A stretch of DNA of 56,428 nucleotides from an uncultured bacterium (GCA_903876815.1 CAIRBL010000080.1:1-56428); one strand, 5' to 3'; shown: positions 1 to 8,347, numbered from the stretch's first letter. Notes: generated by a model from the letters alone, not told the origin. A program made the numbers and translations.

Positions 1-203
1 GGAATAAGATGAAAAATATTTTCTTGACCATTGACAGAAATTGTATGTCCAGCATTCGCGCCACCAGTACCACGAATAATCACGTCTGCCCAAGAGCTCA
101 ATAGGTCTACTAATTTACCTTTGCCGGTATCTCCCCACTGATTACAGATAACTGCTACAATTTTTTTATCACTTAAAAAATCTTGTAAAATTTTTTGGTC
201 CAT
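1..203 (-). CDS. purA: Adenylosuccinate synthetase, N-terminal fragment (runs off the left edge)
   Basis: PurA joins IMP and aspartate using GTP, the first step from IMP to AMP. Only about 67 N-terminal residues are in the window. They show the family's N-terminal GTP loop as WGDTGKGK, then a VDLL segment and GGANAGHT with the catalytic-type histidine, then HLIP. The usual motif is WGDEGKGK, so the Glu after the catalytic Asp is Thr here. The start is the ATG at 201-203, only about 8 bases after the T-run of a terminator that ends a structured leader. The family is clear; the rest of the gene is not visible. Confidence 0.88.
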   Translation of the reverse strand, partial: MDQKILQDFLSDKKIVAVICNQWGDTGKGKLVDLLSSWADVIIRGTGGANAGHTISVNGQENIFHLI

Positions 204-210
204 AAATTTG

Positions 211-239
211 AAAAAATAAAAAATCACTACTAATAGTGA
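211..239 (-). terminator. Intrinsic terminator at the end of the purA leader
   Basis: A hairpin with 6-bp arms TCACTA/TAGTGA (224-239) is followed on the minus strand by a long T-rich tract (223-211). It ends about 8 bases before the purA start codon, so it would have to be read through or disarmed for purA expression. That is the layout of a transcription attenuator. Confidence 0.6.
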
Positions 240-489
240 ATGCTTGTATGAGCCTCCACTATAATCGTTTTGCCAAAAATTCCAGTGAGAGCACTGATTT
301 TTGTGACAAAACCAATCCACTATGAATCGGCAAAACGATTGTTGCAGACGGCTAATATTGACGCTCATCTTTGACAATTCCAACCCCTGAAAAATCAGGT
401 GGGTTTCCGCAATTTAAGACCACGACCCTAAATAATTTGAGAATCCCAATAGGCTAGATTGTAGAGTTTTTTATTGCCAAATAGAGCGC
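211..489 (-). ncRNA. Structured leader or stand-alone RNA upstream of purA, class unknown
   Basis: No open frame fills 204-559. Read on the minus strand, this stretch has a promoter at its start and an intrinsic terminator at its end, just before the purA start codon. Visible structure: an 11-bp inverted repeat ATCGTTTTGCC/GGCAAAACGAT enclosing an inner hairpin with arms CAGTG/CACTG; a hairpin with arms AACC..CCTGA/TCAGG..GGTT around 385-410; and complementary AGCCT/AGGCT segments near the two ends that could close the whole element. It could be a purA-controlling riboswitch or a separate RNA such as a 6S-like species. I could not match it to a known consensus. Confidence 0.5.
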
Positions 490-495
490 AAATTA

Positions 496-524
496 AATAT
501 AGCACAAAATATTTTGCTATGCAA
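496..524 (-). promoter_or_regulatory. Sigma70-type promoter for the purA leader RNA
   Basis: A -35 box TTGCAT (524-519) and a -10 box TATATT (501-496) are 17 bases apart. The start of transcription should lie near 489. It directly follows the ndk terminator. Confidence 0.5.
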
Positions 525-555
525 AATCCCCCAAGCCAAATGGCTTGGGGGATTT
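522..555 (-). terminator. Terminator of ndk
   Basis: A long near-perfect hairpin with arms AAATCCCCCAAGCC/GGCTTGGGGGATTT (524-555) lies just after the ndk stop codon, with a short T-run on the minus strand. It separates ndk from the purA leader promoter. Confidence 0.8.
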
Positions 556-559
556 GAAT

Positions 560-1069
560 TTATTTTTCTACTAAAGTGTGCTTGGTATAACTTGGCTTAT
601 AATCTTGTAGCTCATAATCATTAAACCACACTGCTACTTCTATCTCCGCTTCTTCTGGATTTGATGAGGCGTGAATAAGATTGAAGACACCTACTTTATT
701 TTCATCTGCATATTTGAAAGACAAATGTGCATAATCACCACGAATAGTGCCAGGTGCGGCAGATTTTGGCTCAGTTTCCCCTACCATTTTTCTCACTACT
801 GCTACCGCCTCTACACCCTCGATAGCCAAAGCAACTATTGGGCCAGAAGTAATCATCTCAATCATCATATCTCTGACATGCTGTCCGCGACGTTGAGCCA
901 AATCCTCAGTATAATGACGCATAGCAGTATCTTTATCTGACCAAACTAATTTTAAACCGGCTAATTTGAGACCTGTGCGCTCAAAGCGTGTGATAATTTC
1001 ACCAACTAAACCCCTATCCACAGCATCTGGTTTTAATAAAACTAAACTTCTTTCAAATTTTCTTTCCAT
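560..1069 (-). CDS. ndk: Nucleoside diphosphate kinase
   Basis: Transfers the gamma-phosphate between nucleoside triphosphates and diphosphates through a phosphohistidine, balancing NTP and dNTP pools in the cytosol. The protein (169 aa) opens with the family's LVLLKPDAV segment. The active-site region reads NLIHASS, giving catalytic His133; the usual Asp of the NxxHGSD motif is Ser. It is somewhat longer than the common 140-150 aa form because of a longer middle and C-terminal tail. I chose the ATG at 1067-1069, because the three residues upstream are less family-like. A strong terminator follows. Confidence 0.93.
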   Translation of the reverse strand: MERKFERSLVLLKPDAVDRGLVGEIITRFERTGLKLAGLKLVWSDKDTAMRHYTEDLAQRRGQHVRDMMIEMITSGPIVALAIEGVEAVAVVRKMVGETEPKSAAPGTIRGDYAHLSFKYADENKVGVFNLIHASSNPEEAEIEVAVWFNDYELQDYKPSYTKHTLVEK

Positions 1070-1141
1070 AAAAATCAAAATTAAGTATCTTTAAAGCAAG
1101 TTTTTGAAGCTTGCTTTATTTTATAAAAATGTAAAATTTAA

Positions 1142-1531
1142 TTATTTACCTAATTTAGCTAGCTCACGCTTAGCTGCTTCTACCACTTCAGCTGGAGTAA
1201 CATTAGCTTTGACCAAATAGCCAACAACGCCTAATTCTTTACCTTTTTGCACATCTTCATCTTGACCAAGATTTGTCAACAAAATGACAGGTAAATCTTT
1301 GATATTAGCATCTTCTCTAATAGATTTCAGTACCGAAAAACCATCCATTTTAGGCATAATCACATCTAAAAGTACTAAGTCTGGTTTGATAGTTTTGGCA
1401 AGCTCCAAGCCACTAGCGCCATCCAAAGCTTTGGTAATATCAAAACCTTCATTTTGAAACTTCACCTCATACATATTGGCTAACATTTCCTCGTCTTCTA
1501 TCAAAAGAATTTTTGCTCTTGTTTCTGGCAT
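1142..1531 (-). CDS. CheY-like response regulator (receiver domain only)
   Basis: A single receiver domain of 129 aa with no output domain. The acidic pair E12/D13, phospho-acceptor D56 in LLDVIMPKMDG, switch T86 and K108 are all present, so it should be phosphorylated by a histidine kinase and signal by protein contact. No kinase is encoded nearby. The start is either the ATG at 1531 (used here) or a TTG four codons upstream, which has an AGGA a few bases before it. A good promoter lies immediately upstream, so it is probably transcribed alone. Its target cannot be told from sequence. Confidence 0.85.
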   Translation of the reverse strand: MPETRAKILLIEDEEMLANMYEVKFQNEGFDITKALDGASGLELAKTIKPDLVLLDVIMPKMDGFSVLKSIREDANIKDLPVILLTNLGQDEDVQKGKELGVVGYLVKANVTPAEVVEAAKRELAKLGK

Positions 1532-1565
1532 ATTTTTATTCAAATTATCCTAAATTAATGTTTTT

Positions 1566-1594
1566 ATTATAAGGCAAAGCTTCGGAAAAAGCAA
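1566..1594 (-). promoter_or_regulatory. Promoter of the response regulator gene
   Basis: TTGCTT (1594-1589) and a perfect TATAAT (1571-1566) are 17 bases apart on the minus strand, 35 bases before the response regulator start codon. Confidence 0.65.
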
Positions 1595-1599
1595 GAAAA

Positions 1600-2424
1600 T
1601 CAATCAAGTTGCCAAAAAAGTCCATCTGATTCTACTTTGATATTTCCTAAGCTGTCGTTACGTAAAATTTGACAGCCAATTGCTTCTAAGCGCTCTAAAG
1701 TTTCCTGATGCGGGTGTCCGAAGCTATTATCTGTTTCCGACTGAATTACGCATAGCTGGGGGCTCACAGCCTGCAAAAAATCTAAAGCCGAAGAGTATTT
1801 GCTGCCATGATGGGCTACTTTCAAAATATCAGCTGATAAATCTACTTTGGCTTTTAATAAATCTTTTTCTTTGTCACTTGTTAAGTCACCGGTTAGTAAC
1901 AATTTAATTTCGCCAATAGTAAATTTAATCAACAAAGAATTGTCATTAAAATCCTCATGTTGGCTATCAGCGGCTAATATTTGCCAAAAAATATTAGGAG
2001 CTAAATAAAATTGATCGCCAGCATGTACTACTTTGGGCTCCAATTGATGCTGGCCTACGGCTTGCTGCCAAACAGAAAATAAAAATTCTTCTTCAGGCCT
2101 GTGAGCGCCAACTAAAATATTTTTTACTTGGTAACGATTCAGAAGCTCAATAAAACCCATATAATGATCATCGTGAAAATGAGAAATAATCAAATAGTCT
2201 ATTTTTTTATCCCACCAAGGCAAAACTTCTCCCAAACGATAAAGCAATAAATTATCCGGACCACCATCTACTAAAATATTTTGACCATTTACTCTAAGTA
2301 AAATTGCATCACCTTGACCAATGTCTAAAAAATAAATCTCAGCTAAATTTTCTTTCTGTAGTTGCCAAGTAGTAGCTGCAGCTAAAAATAAAAAAGCCAA
2401 GGCTAATTTAAAAATTTTTTTCAT
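1600..2424 (-). CDS. ComEC-type metallo-beta-lactamase fold protein, exported
   Basis: Corresponds to the C-terminal metallohydrolase domain of ComEC/Rec2, here a separate 274-aa protein. An N-terminal hydrophobic segment (about 4-19) could anchor or export it. The beginning IYFLDIGQGDAIL is characteristic of ComEC-linked hydrolases, and SHFHDDH at 81-87 is the HxHxDH metal site. In ComEC proteins this domain is thought to degrade the non-transported DNA strand; that role is inferred here. Its ATG overlaps the end of comEC by 17 bases, so the two are cotranscribed and probably translationally coupled. Confidence 0.85.
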   Translation of the reverse strand: MKKIFKLALAFLFLAAATTWQLQKENLAEIYFLDIGQGDAILLRVNGQNILVDGGPDNLLLYRLGEVLPWWDKKIDYLIISHFHDDHYMGFIELLNRYQVKNILVGAHRPEEEFLFSVWQQAVGQHQLEPKVVHAGDQFYLAPNIFWQILAADSQHEDFNDNSLLIKFTIGEIKLLLTGDLTSDKEKDLLKAKVDLSADILKVAHHGSKYSSALDFLQAVSPQLCVIQSETDNSFGHPHQETLERLEAIGCQILRNDSLGNIKVESDGLFWQLD

Positions 2425-3727
2425 AAGGCTTAATAATAAAAGTAAAAATCAACATCATTATTAAACTCAACGCTAAAGCAAAAATACTAAAACTTTTGAG
2501 CTCAATATAAGCAAAAGGAATTTGCGCTAAAAATTTTGCTATTTGAGAAATAGCTCTTAAGCCTAAAAATAAAGGCCAAGCTAATAAATCGGCTAGTACT
2601 GGCCAAGCGCCAAATAAAACCAATAAAAATCCAAAAATTAAAGTACCAGTGGCAAAAGGCAAAATAGCTAAATTAGCTACAGGAGAAATAAAAGAAAAGA
2701 TATGAAAATAATACAAAACCAAGGGCCAAGTAAAAGTTTGGGCAGCTAAAGTCACAGCGCACATTTCTCTAAATTTTAAAGTATTAGGCAAAAAAAATAA
2801 TTTTGTTTCCCAGAACTTGCCGTACCACAATAAACCTAAAACTGATAAAAATGACAGCTGAAATCCAATATCATAAATCAAGGCTAGTGGCTTAAAAATC
2901 AATAAAAGCAAAGCTGCTAATAACAAACTATTTATAGAAGTGACTACGCGACCAAAAAATGGCCCCAGCATCACAAATAAAACCATCAAAGCTGAACGTA
3001 AAGCTGGAGCTGGACAACCTAGTAAAAATAAATAAGCTGATAAAATCAAACAAATCGCAAAAAAAATTTGCTGTCGAGATAAATATAAATTACTTAAAAT
3101 AGTTTGCAAAACTACGGCAAAAATTGCGATGTGTAAGCCAGAAATAGAAATCACATGAATAATGCCAGTTTGCGAAAAACTGATTTGAAAATCATTTGTC
3201 AGCTCTCGCCTTTCATCCAAAATCATTGCTTTGGCAAAAGCTGATTCTGGCTCTACTAAGTTATTATTTAAATTACGCCAAAAATATTTTTTTGCAGCAA
3301 AAAAATCAGCCTGCCAACTAGGCCGATATTCTAACCAAGTGATACGACTACGATACATAAGGCCAAAGATATTTTCTTTAGCTAAATACAAATCATAAAA
3401 AAATTTGCGACCATCTACTTGCTCAATAACCTCTGGCTGATAAATAGTACCGGCAATTTGTAAAACATCACCATAGCGATACTCTGGATATAATGGTGTA
3501 TTGACTATCAAAAAACCAAAAAAATTTTCTAAATTTTCTGGCTTAACAGTGAGCCTCCAGCCATCCAGTTTTTTTTCTGCATCTATAACTTGCCCTTGAA
3601 AGTTATAAAACTTATCAAAAACAAAATTATTTGGTTTGATAAAAATTTGTGGATAATATAAATCTAAACAAAAAATTATCAATAAAAAAAGAAGGCTGAC
3701 AACCAAAAATATTTTACTTTTGCCCAT
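2408..3727 (-). CDS. comEC: ComEC/Rec2 family DNA-uptake channel, membrane part
   Basis: Polytopic membrane protein of about 439 aa. It has one N-terminal membrane segment, a soluble region like the ComEC N-terminal domain (about 40-165), then the Competence domain beginning ILDERRELTNDFQISFSQTG and HVISISGLHIAI, followed by about eight further hydrophobic helices. It would form the channel that carries single-stranded DNA across the cytoplasmic membrane. The hydrolase domain is encoded by the next, overlapping gene, giving a split ComEC. The start used is the ATG at 3727; a GTG three codons upstream is also in frame. Confidence 0.87.
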   Translation of the reverse strand: MGKSKIFLVVSLLFLLIIFCLDLYYPQIFIKPNNFVFDKFYNFQGQVIDAEKKLDGWRLTVKPENLENFFGFLIVNTPLYPEYRYGDVLQIAGTIYQPEVIEQVDGRKFFYDLYLAKENIFGLMYRSRITWLEYRPSWQADFFAAKKYFWRNLNNNLVEPESAFAKAMILDERRELTNDFQISFSQTGIIHVISISGLHIAIFAVVLQTILSNLYLSRQQIFFAICLILSAYLFLLGCPAPALRSALMVLFVMLGPFFGRVVTSINSLLLAALLLLIFKPLALIYDIGFQLSFLSVLGLLWYGKFWETKLFFLPNTLKFREMCAVTLAAQTFTWPLVLYYFHIFSFISPVANLAILPFATGTLIFGFLLVLFGAWPVLADLLAWPLFLGLRAISQIAKFLAQIPFAYIELKSFSIFALALSLIMMLIFTFIIKPYEKNF

Positions 3728-3785
3728 CAAAATCACTTTAATACTTCATCTTTATTTAAGAAGAAAAACTAAAAAAAGTCAAATG

Positions 3786-3826
3786 AAAAACCGTAAGAGC
3801 TACCCATGGTAACTATTACGGTTTTT
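3786..3826 (-). terminator. Terminator overlapping the small-gene stop codon
   Basis: Eleven-base arms AAAAACCGTAA/TTACGGTTTTT with an inner extension (AGTTACC/GGTAGCT) form one long hairpin ending in a T-run on the minus strand. The TAA stop of the preceding small gene lies inside the 5' arm. Confidence 0.8.
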
Positions 3827-4045
3827 GCGATGCATCATGTCTTGCCTCCTGTACTGATTTTTGAGATCTTAGATTGTCATTGATGGACTCCAGAAAAAAA
3901 CCAATGAAAATCAACATCTCGTTGGTACCCAAGTGAGCTCGCTCAGCTTCTGCGTAAAGGCCTTTGGCCAATTTATGCAAAAAGCTTGACGAGCTTCAGC
4001 ATCTTTGATGGTCTGAAGATGCTCCAGGTGTTCACGAATCGACAT
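3816..4045 (-). pseudogene. Small foreign-looking gene split by a one-base frameshift
   Basis: From the ATG at 4045, preceded by a strong AGAAAGGAG ribosome binding site, the frame runs 44 codons to a TGA at 3911. Adding one T in the T5 run near 3980 (or a -1 slip on a TTT codon) continues the frame to TAA at 3816, giving a 76-aa protein. The second half is protein-like (for example LAKGLYAEAERAHLGTNEM), predicted helical, with a hydrophobic LIFIGFFLES stretch. I do not recognise the family. Codon use is visibly GC-richer than the flanking genes, like the island at 46.3-47.3 kb. A sequencing error, a broken gene and recoding are all possible. Confidence 0.55.
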
Positions 4046-4069
4046 GACAAGCTCCTTTCTGCAAAGATC

Positions 4070-4095
4070 AAAAAACCTTCTTTATCTAGAAGGTT
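4070..4095 (-). terminator. Terminator of the 4.1-5.6 kb surface-protein gene
   Basis: Hairpin arms AACCTTCT/AGAAGGTT (4074-4095) are followed by a T-run on the minus strand. It lies between the surface-protein gene and the small frameshifted gene, so the latter needs its own promoter; a TTGACA-like box sits at 4119-4114 but I see no convincing -10. Confidence 0.7.
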
Positions 4096-4127
4096 AAGTC
4101 ATTTATATTAAAGTGTCAAACACAAAA

Positions 4128-5597
4128 TTACTCCAAAATAGCTGGCGTCAATGGTAAGCCTGGTAATAAATAAGAATTGTATAACTGATCATCTACTGAC
4201 CACAAAAAATTGTTCTGCACATTTTCCGGCTGAATATTGATATTATCTGTTAAAAAATTAGCAGTCAAACGAGAGTCTGGTCCAGTTTTAGTTGTTTTAG
4301 CGATTAACTGTACATTTAACTCATCGGTCACAAGCAAAGAAGTTCCTCCCCAAAAAGTGAAAATAATCTGATCATTAACTACTTTGGAACTAGCCAAAAA
4401 CTTATCCTGAGACCAAAGTTCAAAATTTTCTACTTGAATATCTTGAGCCTTAATTTCCCAAGCTAACTTATGCAATTTAATATCTTGCTCACCTAAATTA
4501 GTAAATTTAAGGTCTGCTAGGGTATTCCAAGAATCAGTGAGTACATGACGTTGTGCTTGACTTTGAATAGACAAAACACTTGGCAAAACATTTAAGCGAG
4601 ACAAAGTGATATCTTCAGTCAAGCTGATCTGTTCCCCAGAAATAAAGCCTTTGCCACTAATAAAATTCAGAGTTACAGCATACTCACCAGTCTCCAATGT
4701 AGCCCAAAGTTCTAGAGCTAAATCTTCATTCGCCTTAATCAAAACTCCAGCTGGTAAATCAAAATCTAATTCTGAAGTCCCTGTTATACGAGATAACACT
4801 TGTCCCTTGGATGCTAAATAAAAATCTACCGGTTTTTCATTTTGAGAAAAAATAAAATTTATTTTCTGTAAATCTACCGTTTCACCTTGAGATGATAAAC
4901 TCAAATCAGCTATTTTAGTAGAAACTCCCGATGAAACAACAAAATTGTTTTTTAATAAATTGTTATAAGGTAAAATTTGTGCTTTTTCAACAATCAAAAC
5001 ATCCGTGCTACTCACAGGAAAAGTTCCGAGTGGCAAAACTTTTTTGCCTTGATAAGATAAATCTAAACTATCTATATCCTGAAAAAATATTTTAGTTTTT
5101 TGTCCTAATAAGTCATCTTCTAAAGCGTCAGCCTTTAAATGAAAATAATTTTTACCAGCTGATAAGGGATAGTCATCTAGCGTAAAAATTAGCTGTTTAT
5201 TGATAACTTGAACACTAGCATTGATTTGCGCTTGATTTTGATACAAAACCAACTTGGATAAAAAATCTTCATCCATCGTACCTTCGCTGCTAAAAACTAG
5301 TCTATTGAGACTAATATTTTCATAAGGACTATCAAGCACAAAATCAAACATAGCCACACTTGGACTACGTAAAACAAATTGTGAATTTCCCAGCTCATTA
5401 GCTGTAAAAACCTTGACTCTATCAAATTGAGAAATATCTTGACTTTGAGCCGATGATTTTGGTCCTTGATTTACACCGAGCCAAGCAGAAGTAAAAACAA
5501 AAAGAGACAATAATAAAAGACTAGCGTATAACTTGACACGCTGTGGTTTCTGAGAAATGAAATCTTTGTGTTGTGGTGAAACTAAATGCTCAAACAT
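4128..5597 (-). CDS. Hypothetical membrane-anchored extracellular beta-rich protein
   Basis: About 489 aa. A cytoplasmic N-terminus of some 24 residues with several basic residues precedes one hydrophobic segment (LYASLLLLSLFVFTSAWLGV), and the rest would be outside the cell. That part is rich in short beta-strand-like patterns and repeating TLAD/LKF-type stretches, suggesting tandem Ig-like or S-layer-like modules, but I recognise no named family. There are no cysteines of note and no catalytic motif. The start is the ATG at 5597; an upstream in-frame start would add six residues. A terminator follows. Probable cell-surface component. Confidence 0.6.
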   Translation of the reverse strand: MFEHLVSPQHKDFISQKPQRVKLYASLLLLSLFVFTSAWLGVNQGPKSSAQSQDISQFDRVKVFTANELGNSQFVLRSPSVAMFDFVLDSPYENISLNRLVFSSEGTMDEDFLSKLVLYQNQAQINASVQVINKQLIFTLDDYPLSAGKNYFHLKADALEDDLLGQKTKIFFQDIDSLDLSYQGKKVLPLGTFPVSSTDVLIVEKAQILPYNNLLKNNFVVSSGVSTKIADLSLSSQGETVDLQKINFIFSQNEKPVDFYLASKGQVLSRITGTSELDFDLPAGVLIKANEDLALELWATLETGEYAVTLNFISGKGFISGEQISLTEDITLSRLNVLPSVLSIQSQAQRHVLTDSWNTLADLKFTNLGEQDIKLHKLAWEIKAQDIQVENFELWSQDKFLASSKVVNDQIIFTFWGGTSLLVTDELNVQLIAKTTKTGPDSRLTANFLTDNINIQPENVQNNFLWSVDDQLYNSYLLPGLPLTPAILE

Positions 5598-5633
5598 GTT
5601 TATATTATACCACAATTTTTTCTAAGAGAAAAA

Positions 5634-6716
5634 TTATTTGACCAATTGCTCCAATCTAGCTTTGATAAATGGCATTAAATCGCCATTTAAAACTACTTCC
5701 GTATCACTAGTTTCAAAGTTTGTGCGATGATCTTTGACTAATTTATATGGATGCAACACATAAGAACGAATTTGATTACCCCAAGCAGCTTGTGTGTATT
5801 CCCCTTTTAAAGCTTTTCTTTCTTCTTCTTTTTCTACCTCATAATAACGCTGTAATTTGCTTTGCAAATAAAGCATGGCTTGATTTTTATTTTGCAGTTG
5901 CGATCTTTCATTTTGACATGATGCTACCAACATAGTAGGCAAATGAGTGATGCGCACTGCTGAATCAGTCGTGTTGACCGACTGACCACCATGACCAGAA
6001 GAACGAAAAGTATCAATTTTTAAATCATCTTCTTTGATATCAATACCGACTTCTTGCAATTCCGGCAAAACTTCCACCATTGCAAAAGATGTGTGACGAG
6101 CATGATCAGAGTCATAAGGAGACAGCCTGACTAAACGATGTACGCCTGCCTCAGTTTTGAGATAACCATAAGCATAGACGCCAGCCATACGAAAAGTTAC
6201 ACTTTTTATTCCTGCCTCAGAGCCAAGCGAACGAGACAAAATACTGACTTGCCAATTTTGGCTTTCTGCAAATCTCAAATACATACGCTCCAGCATTTGC
6301 GCCCAGTCTTGCGCGTCATCACCACCCGCACCAGCATTGATAGTCATAATAGCGGGACTTGCATCGTATTTACCTTGCAAAAAAAGTTCTAAAGATAAAT
6401 CTTGGTATTTTTGAGAAATCTCTTTGAAATGCTCAATAATTTCTGCTAACAAGGCCTCCGCTTGTAAATCAGATAATAAATTTGACAAATCAAACACTTG
6501 TTTTTCTAAGTCCCTCCAATGATTGATAATTTTTTCTAAATTACTATGTTGACTAGAAATTTGGCGTGCTAATTCCTGATTTTGCCAAAAATCACTGGCT
6601 GACATTTGTAATTTTAAGTCTTGTAACAAAATTTCTTTACTAGGCAAATCTAAAGCTTGAATAGCCGTCTTAATTTTGCTGTCTAAATTTTTTAATTTAT
6701 CTTTTAGTTCTTCCAC
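5634..6716 (-). CDS. prfB: Peptide chain release factor 2
   Basis: RF2 reads UAA and UGA and triggers peptide release on the ribosome. The 360-aa protein has the N-terminal helical region, the codon-recognition loop as SPY at 199-201 (usually SPF) and the peptidyl-transfer motif GGQ at 243-245 within RSSGHGGQSVN. No in-frame UGA or slippery CUU site is seen near codon 25, so the classical autoregulatory frameshift is absent. It begins with GTG at 6716, four bases after the htrA stop. Its presence, with TGA stops in the window, argues that UGA is a stop codon here. Confidence 0.92.
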   Translation of the reverse strand: MEELKDKLKNLDSKIKTAIQALDLPSKEILLQDLKLQMSASDFWQNQELARQISSQHSNLEKIINHWRDLEKQVFDLSNLLSDLQAEALLAEIIEHFKEISQKYQDLSLELFLQGKYDASPAIMTINAGAGGDDAQDWAQMLERMYLRFAESQNWQVSILSRSLGSEAGIKSVTFRMAGVYAYGYLKTEAGVHRLVRLSPYDSDHARHTSFAMVEVLPELQEVGIDIKEDDLKIDTFRSSGHGGQSVNTTDSAVRITHLPTMLVASCQNERSQLQNKNQAMLYLQSKLQRYYEVEKEEERKALKGEYTQAAWGNQIRSYVLHPYKLVKDHRTNFETSDTEVVLNGDLMPFIKARLEQLVK

Positions 6717-6720
6717 GTAA

Positions 6721-7902
6721 TTAATCTTTATACTGTTCTAAAGTGACTTTAACTAATTTTTCTTCTCCTTGTGACCAAACTTTTAATTCCAAAATATCTT
6801 GTGGTTTATACTGAGCTACTATTTTGGCTAAATTATTTTCATCATCCAAGACTTGATTATTTATTTCTAAAATAATATCATTTTCTCTTAAATTTGCCTT
6901 ATCAGCTGGCGAGCCAGGAACAATGGCTAATTCTGCTCTATTTTCTCCCCTGACAATCAAAGCGCCATGATCAAGCTCTAGTTGATTACTTTGAGCAATA
7001 CTTTCATTAAGCATCAAATATCTAACACCTAAATAAGGTCTGATAATTTCACCATTTTCTCGCACACTATCTATGACTTGTTTAGCAGAGTTAATAGGGA
7101 TGGCAAAGCCAATCAACTGACCTTCACGAGAAACTGCCGTATTAATACCCACAACTTGGCCGCTTAAGTTTAGCAAAGGGCCACCAGAATTACCAGGATT
7201 AATAGCCGCATCAGTTTGAATAACATCCTCAAGCTGTTCTGAGCTACCAGTGCCACTAGAAGCTACAACGCTACGGCCAATGCCGGAAACTACACCTACA
7301 GTTACTGTGTTGGAAAATTCTGCCAAAGCATTACCAATGGCTACTACATTTTGACCAATCAATAAATCATCAGAATTACCAAGCTCGGCAACTGGCAAAT
7401 CTTTAGCCTCTATTTTTAAAACTCCGATGTCATTTGTCAAATCAGTACCTATGATTTTGGCCTCGTATTCTTTGTTGTCGCTCAAGGTTACAGAGTATTG
7501 CGCAGCAGCATCTGCAATCACATGTTTATTAGTCACAATCAAACCATCAGCAGAAATAATAAAACCCGTGCCTCCGCCAACTTTTTGAATATTTGGCTCG
7601 TTCTTTTTTGGCTGAGTATTATTTGAGCCAAATGGCCAACCAAAACTAAAAAAATCTTGAAAAGGATCAATATAATTTTGACTAATATCTTTTTTGATAT
7701 TAATAGATACAACCGATGGACTCACTTTTTTGACCACCTCAATCACTGCCGACTCTTCAGTAACTTGATTATGAATTTTTTGTCCACTCCCAAAAGAAGT
7801 GTGTGCCCAAGGTAGCTGCGTAGCATAATTTAAAGTCAAAAATGAACCAAAAAAACCACCAAAAATAGTACTAATGATGATAATAGCTAAAGTTTTTCTC
7901 AT
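6721..7902 (-). CDS. HtrA/DegP family serine protease with one PDZ domain
   Basis: Membrane-anchored quality-control protease of 393 aa. A hydrophobic N-terminal segment (3-20) is followed by a low-complexity linker, the trypsin-like domain with His127 (NKHVIAD), Asp158 (TNDIGVL) and Ser239 (GNSGGP), then one PDZ domain with the PYLGVRY and GSPADKANL signatures. It would degrade or refold damaged proteins outside the membrane. The ATG at 7902 starts a normal anchor sequence; a further 10 in-frame residues upstream look non-native. The next gene, prfB, follows almost at once. Confidence 0.92.
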   Translation of the reverse strand: MRKTLAIIIISTIFGGFFGSFLTLNYATQLPWAHTSFGSGQKIHNQVTEESAVIEVVKKVSPSVVSINIKKDISQNYIDPFQDFFSFGWPFGSNNTQPKKNEPNIQKVGGGTGFIISADGLIVTNKHVIADAAAQYSVTLSDNKEYEAKIIGTDLTNDIGVLKIEAKDLPVAELGNSDDLLIGQNVVAIGNALAEFSNTVTVGVVSGIGRSVVASSGTGSSEQLEDVIQTDAAINPGNSGGPLLNLSGQVVGINTAVSREGQLIGFAIPINSAKQVIDSVRENGEIIRPYLGVRYLMLNESIAQSNQLELDHGALIVRGENRAELAIVPGSPADKANLRENDIILEINNQVLDDENNLAKIVAQYKPQDILELKVWSQGEEKLVKVTLEQYKD

Positions 7903-7944
7903 ATTATTTTCTCTTACTTCTATATAATACAAAAAAAATAAAAA

Positions 7945-8283
7945 TTACTTACAAATTTGATCTATGGTGAGCTGTTGCGTCTGTGGATTACACAAAGCTT
8001 TGCCAATTTCTAAAATAGAAGCTTGGTCAGTAGAGCCAGCTGTGAAATTTTGTTCTACATCAAAACCAGACAATACACCGCTCATCATGTTGCCATACTG
8101 CTTGAGATATGGTGTCAAATAAAACAACCCCAACAATAATGGGCCGACAATTAAAATTAATTTTAAGACTCCAGCTAATTCTTGCCAAAAAATCTTTTTC
8201 TTAATTTTAAGTACTGTATTTTCCACTCGCGCTAAACTGGCTTGATTTTCTAAGATTAATTTTTCTAGTTCTTCTTGCGTCAT
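7945..8283 (-). CDS. Small coiled-coil plus membrane protein of unknown function
   Basis: 112 aa. Residues 1-33 are charged and heptad-like (EELEKLILENQASLARVENTV), suggesting a short coiled coil on the cytoplasmic side. One or two hydrophobic segments follow (about 35-65), and the C-terminus ends with two cysteines, CNPQTQQLTIDQIC. I do not recognise a family. It lies 42 bases upstream of htrA and is read in the same direction, so it may be part of that transcript. Confidence 0.6.
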   Translation of the reverse strand: MTQEELEKLILENQASLARVENTVLKIKKKIFWQELAGVLKLILIVGPLLLGLFYLTPYLKQYGNMMSGVLSGFDVEQNFTAGSTDQASILEIGKALCNPQTQQLTIDQICK

Positions 8284-8347
8284 AATAAAAAGCTTAATAA
8301 TTTATGACTTTATTATAGCAAAAAAGTGAATTTAAGAAAATTTATCC

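Noticed and set aside
211..489. tmRNA, RNase P RNA or a confident 6S RNA
   Set aside because: No tRNA-like ends, no P4 core of RNase P, and the sequence does not match the 6S forms I can recall well enough to call. Left as an unknown structured RNA.
1600..3727. ComEC broken by a frameshift
   Set aside because: The two frames overlap by 17 bases with an ATG and a hydrophobic N-terminus on the second. Both parts are complete domains. This is a split-gene arrangement, not decay.
5634..6716. Programmed frameshift in prfB
   Set aside because: The frame is continuous from GTG to stop with no UGA and no CUU-UGA site near codon 25.
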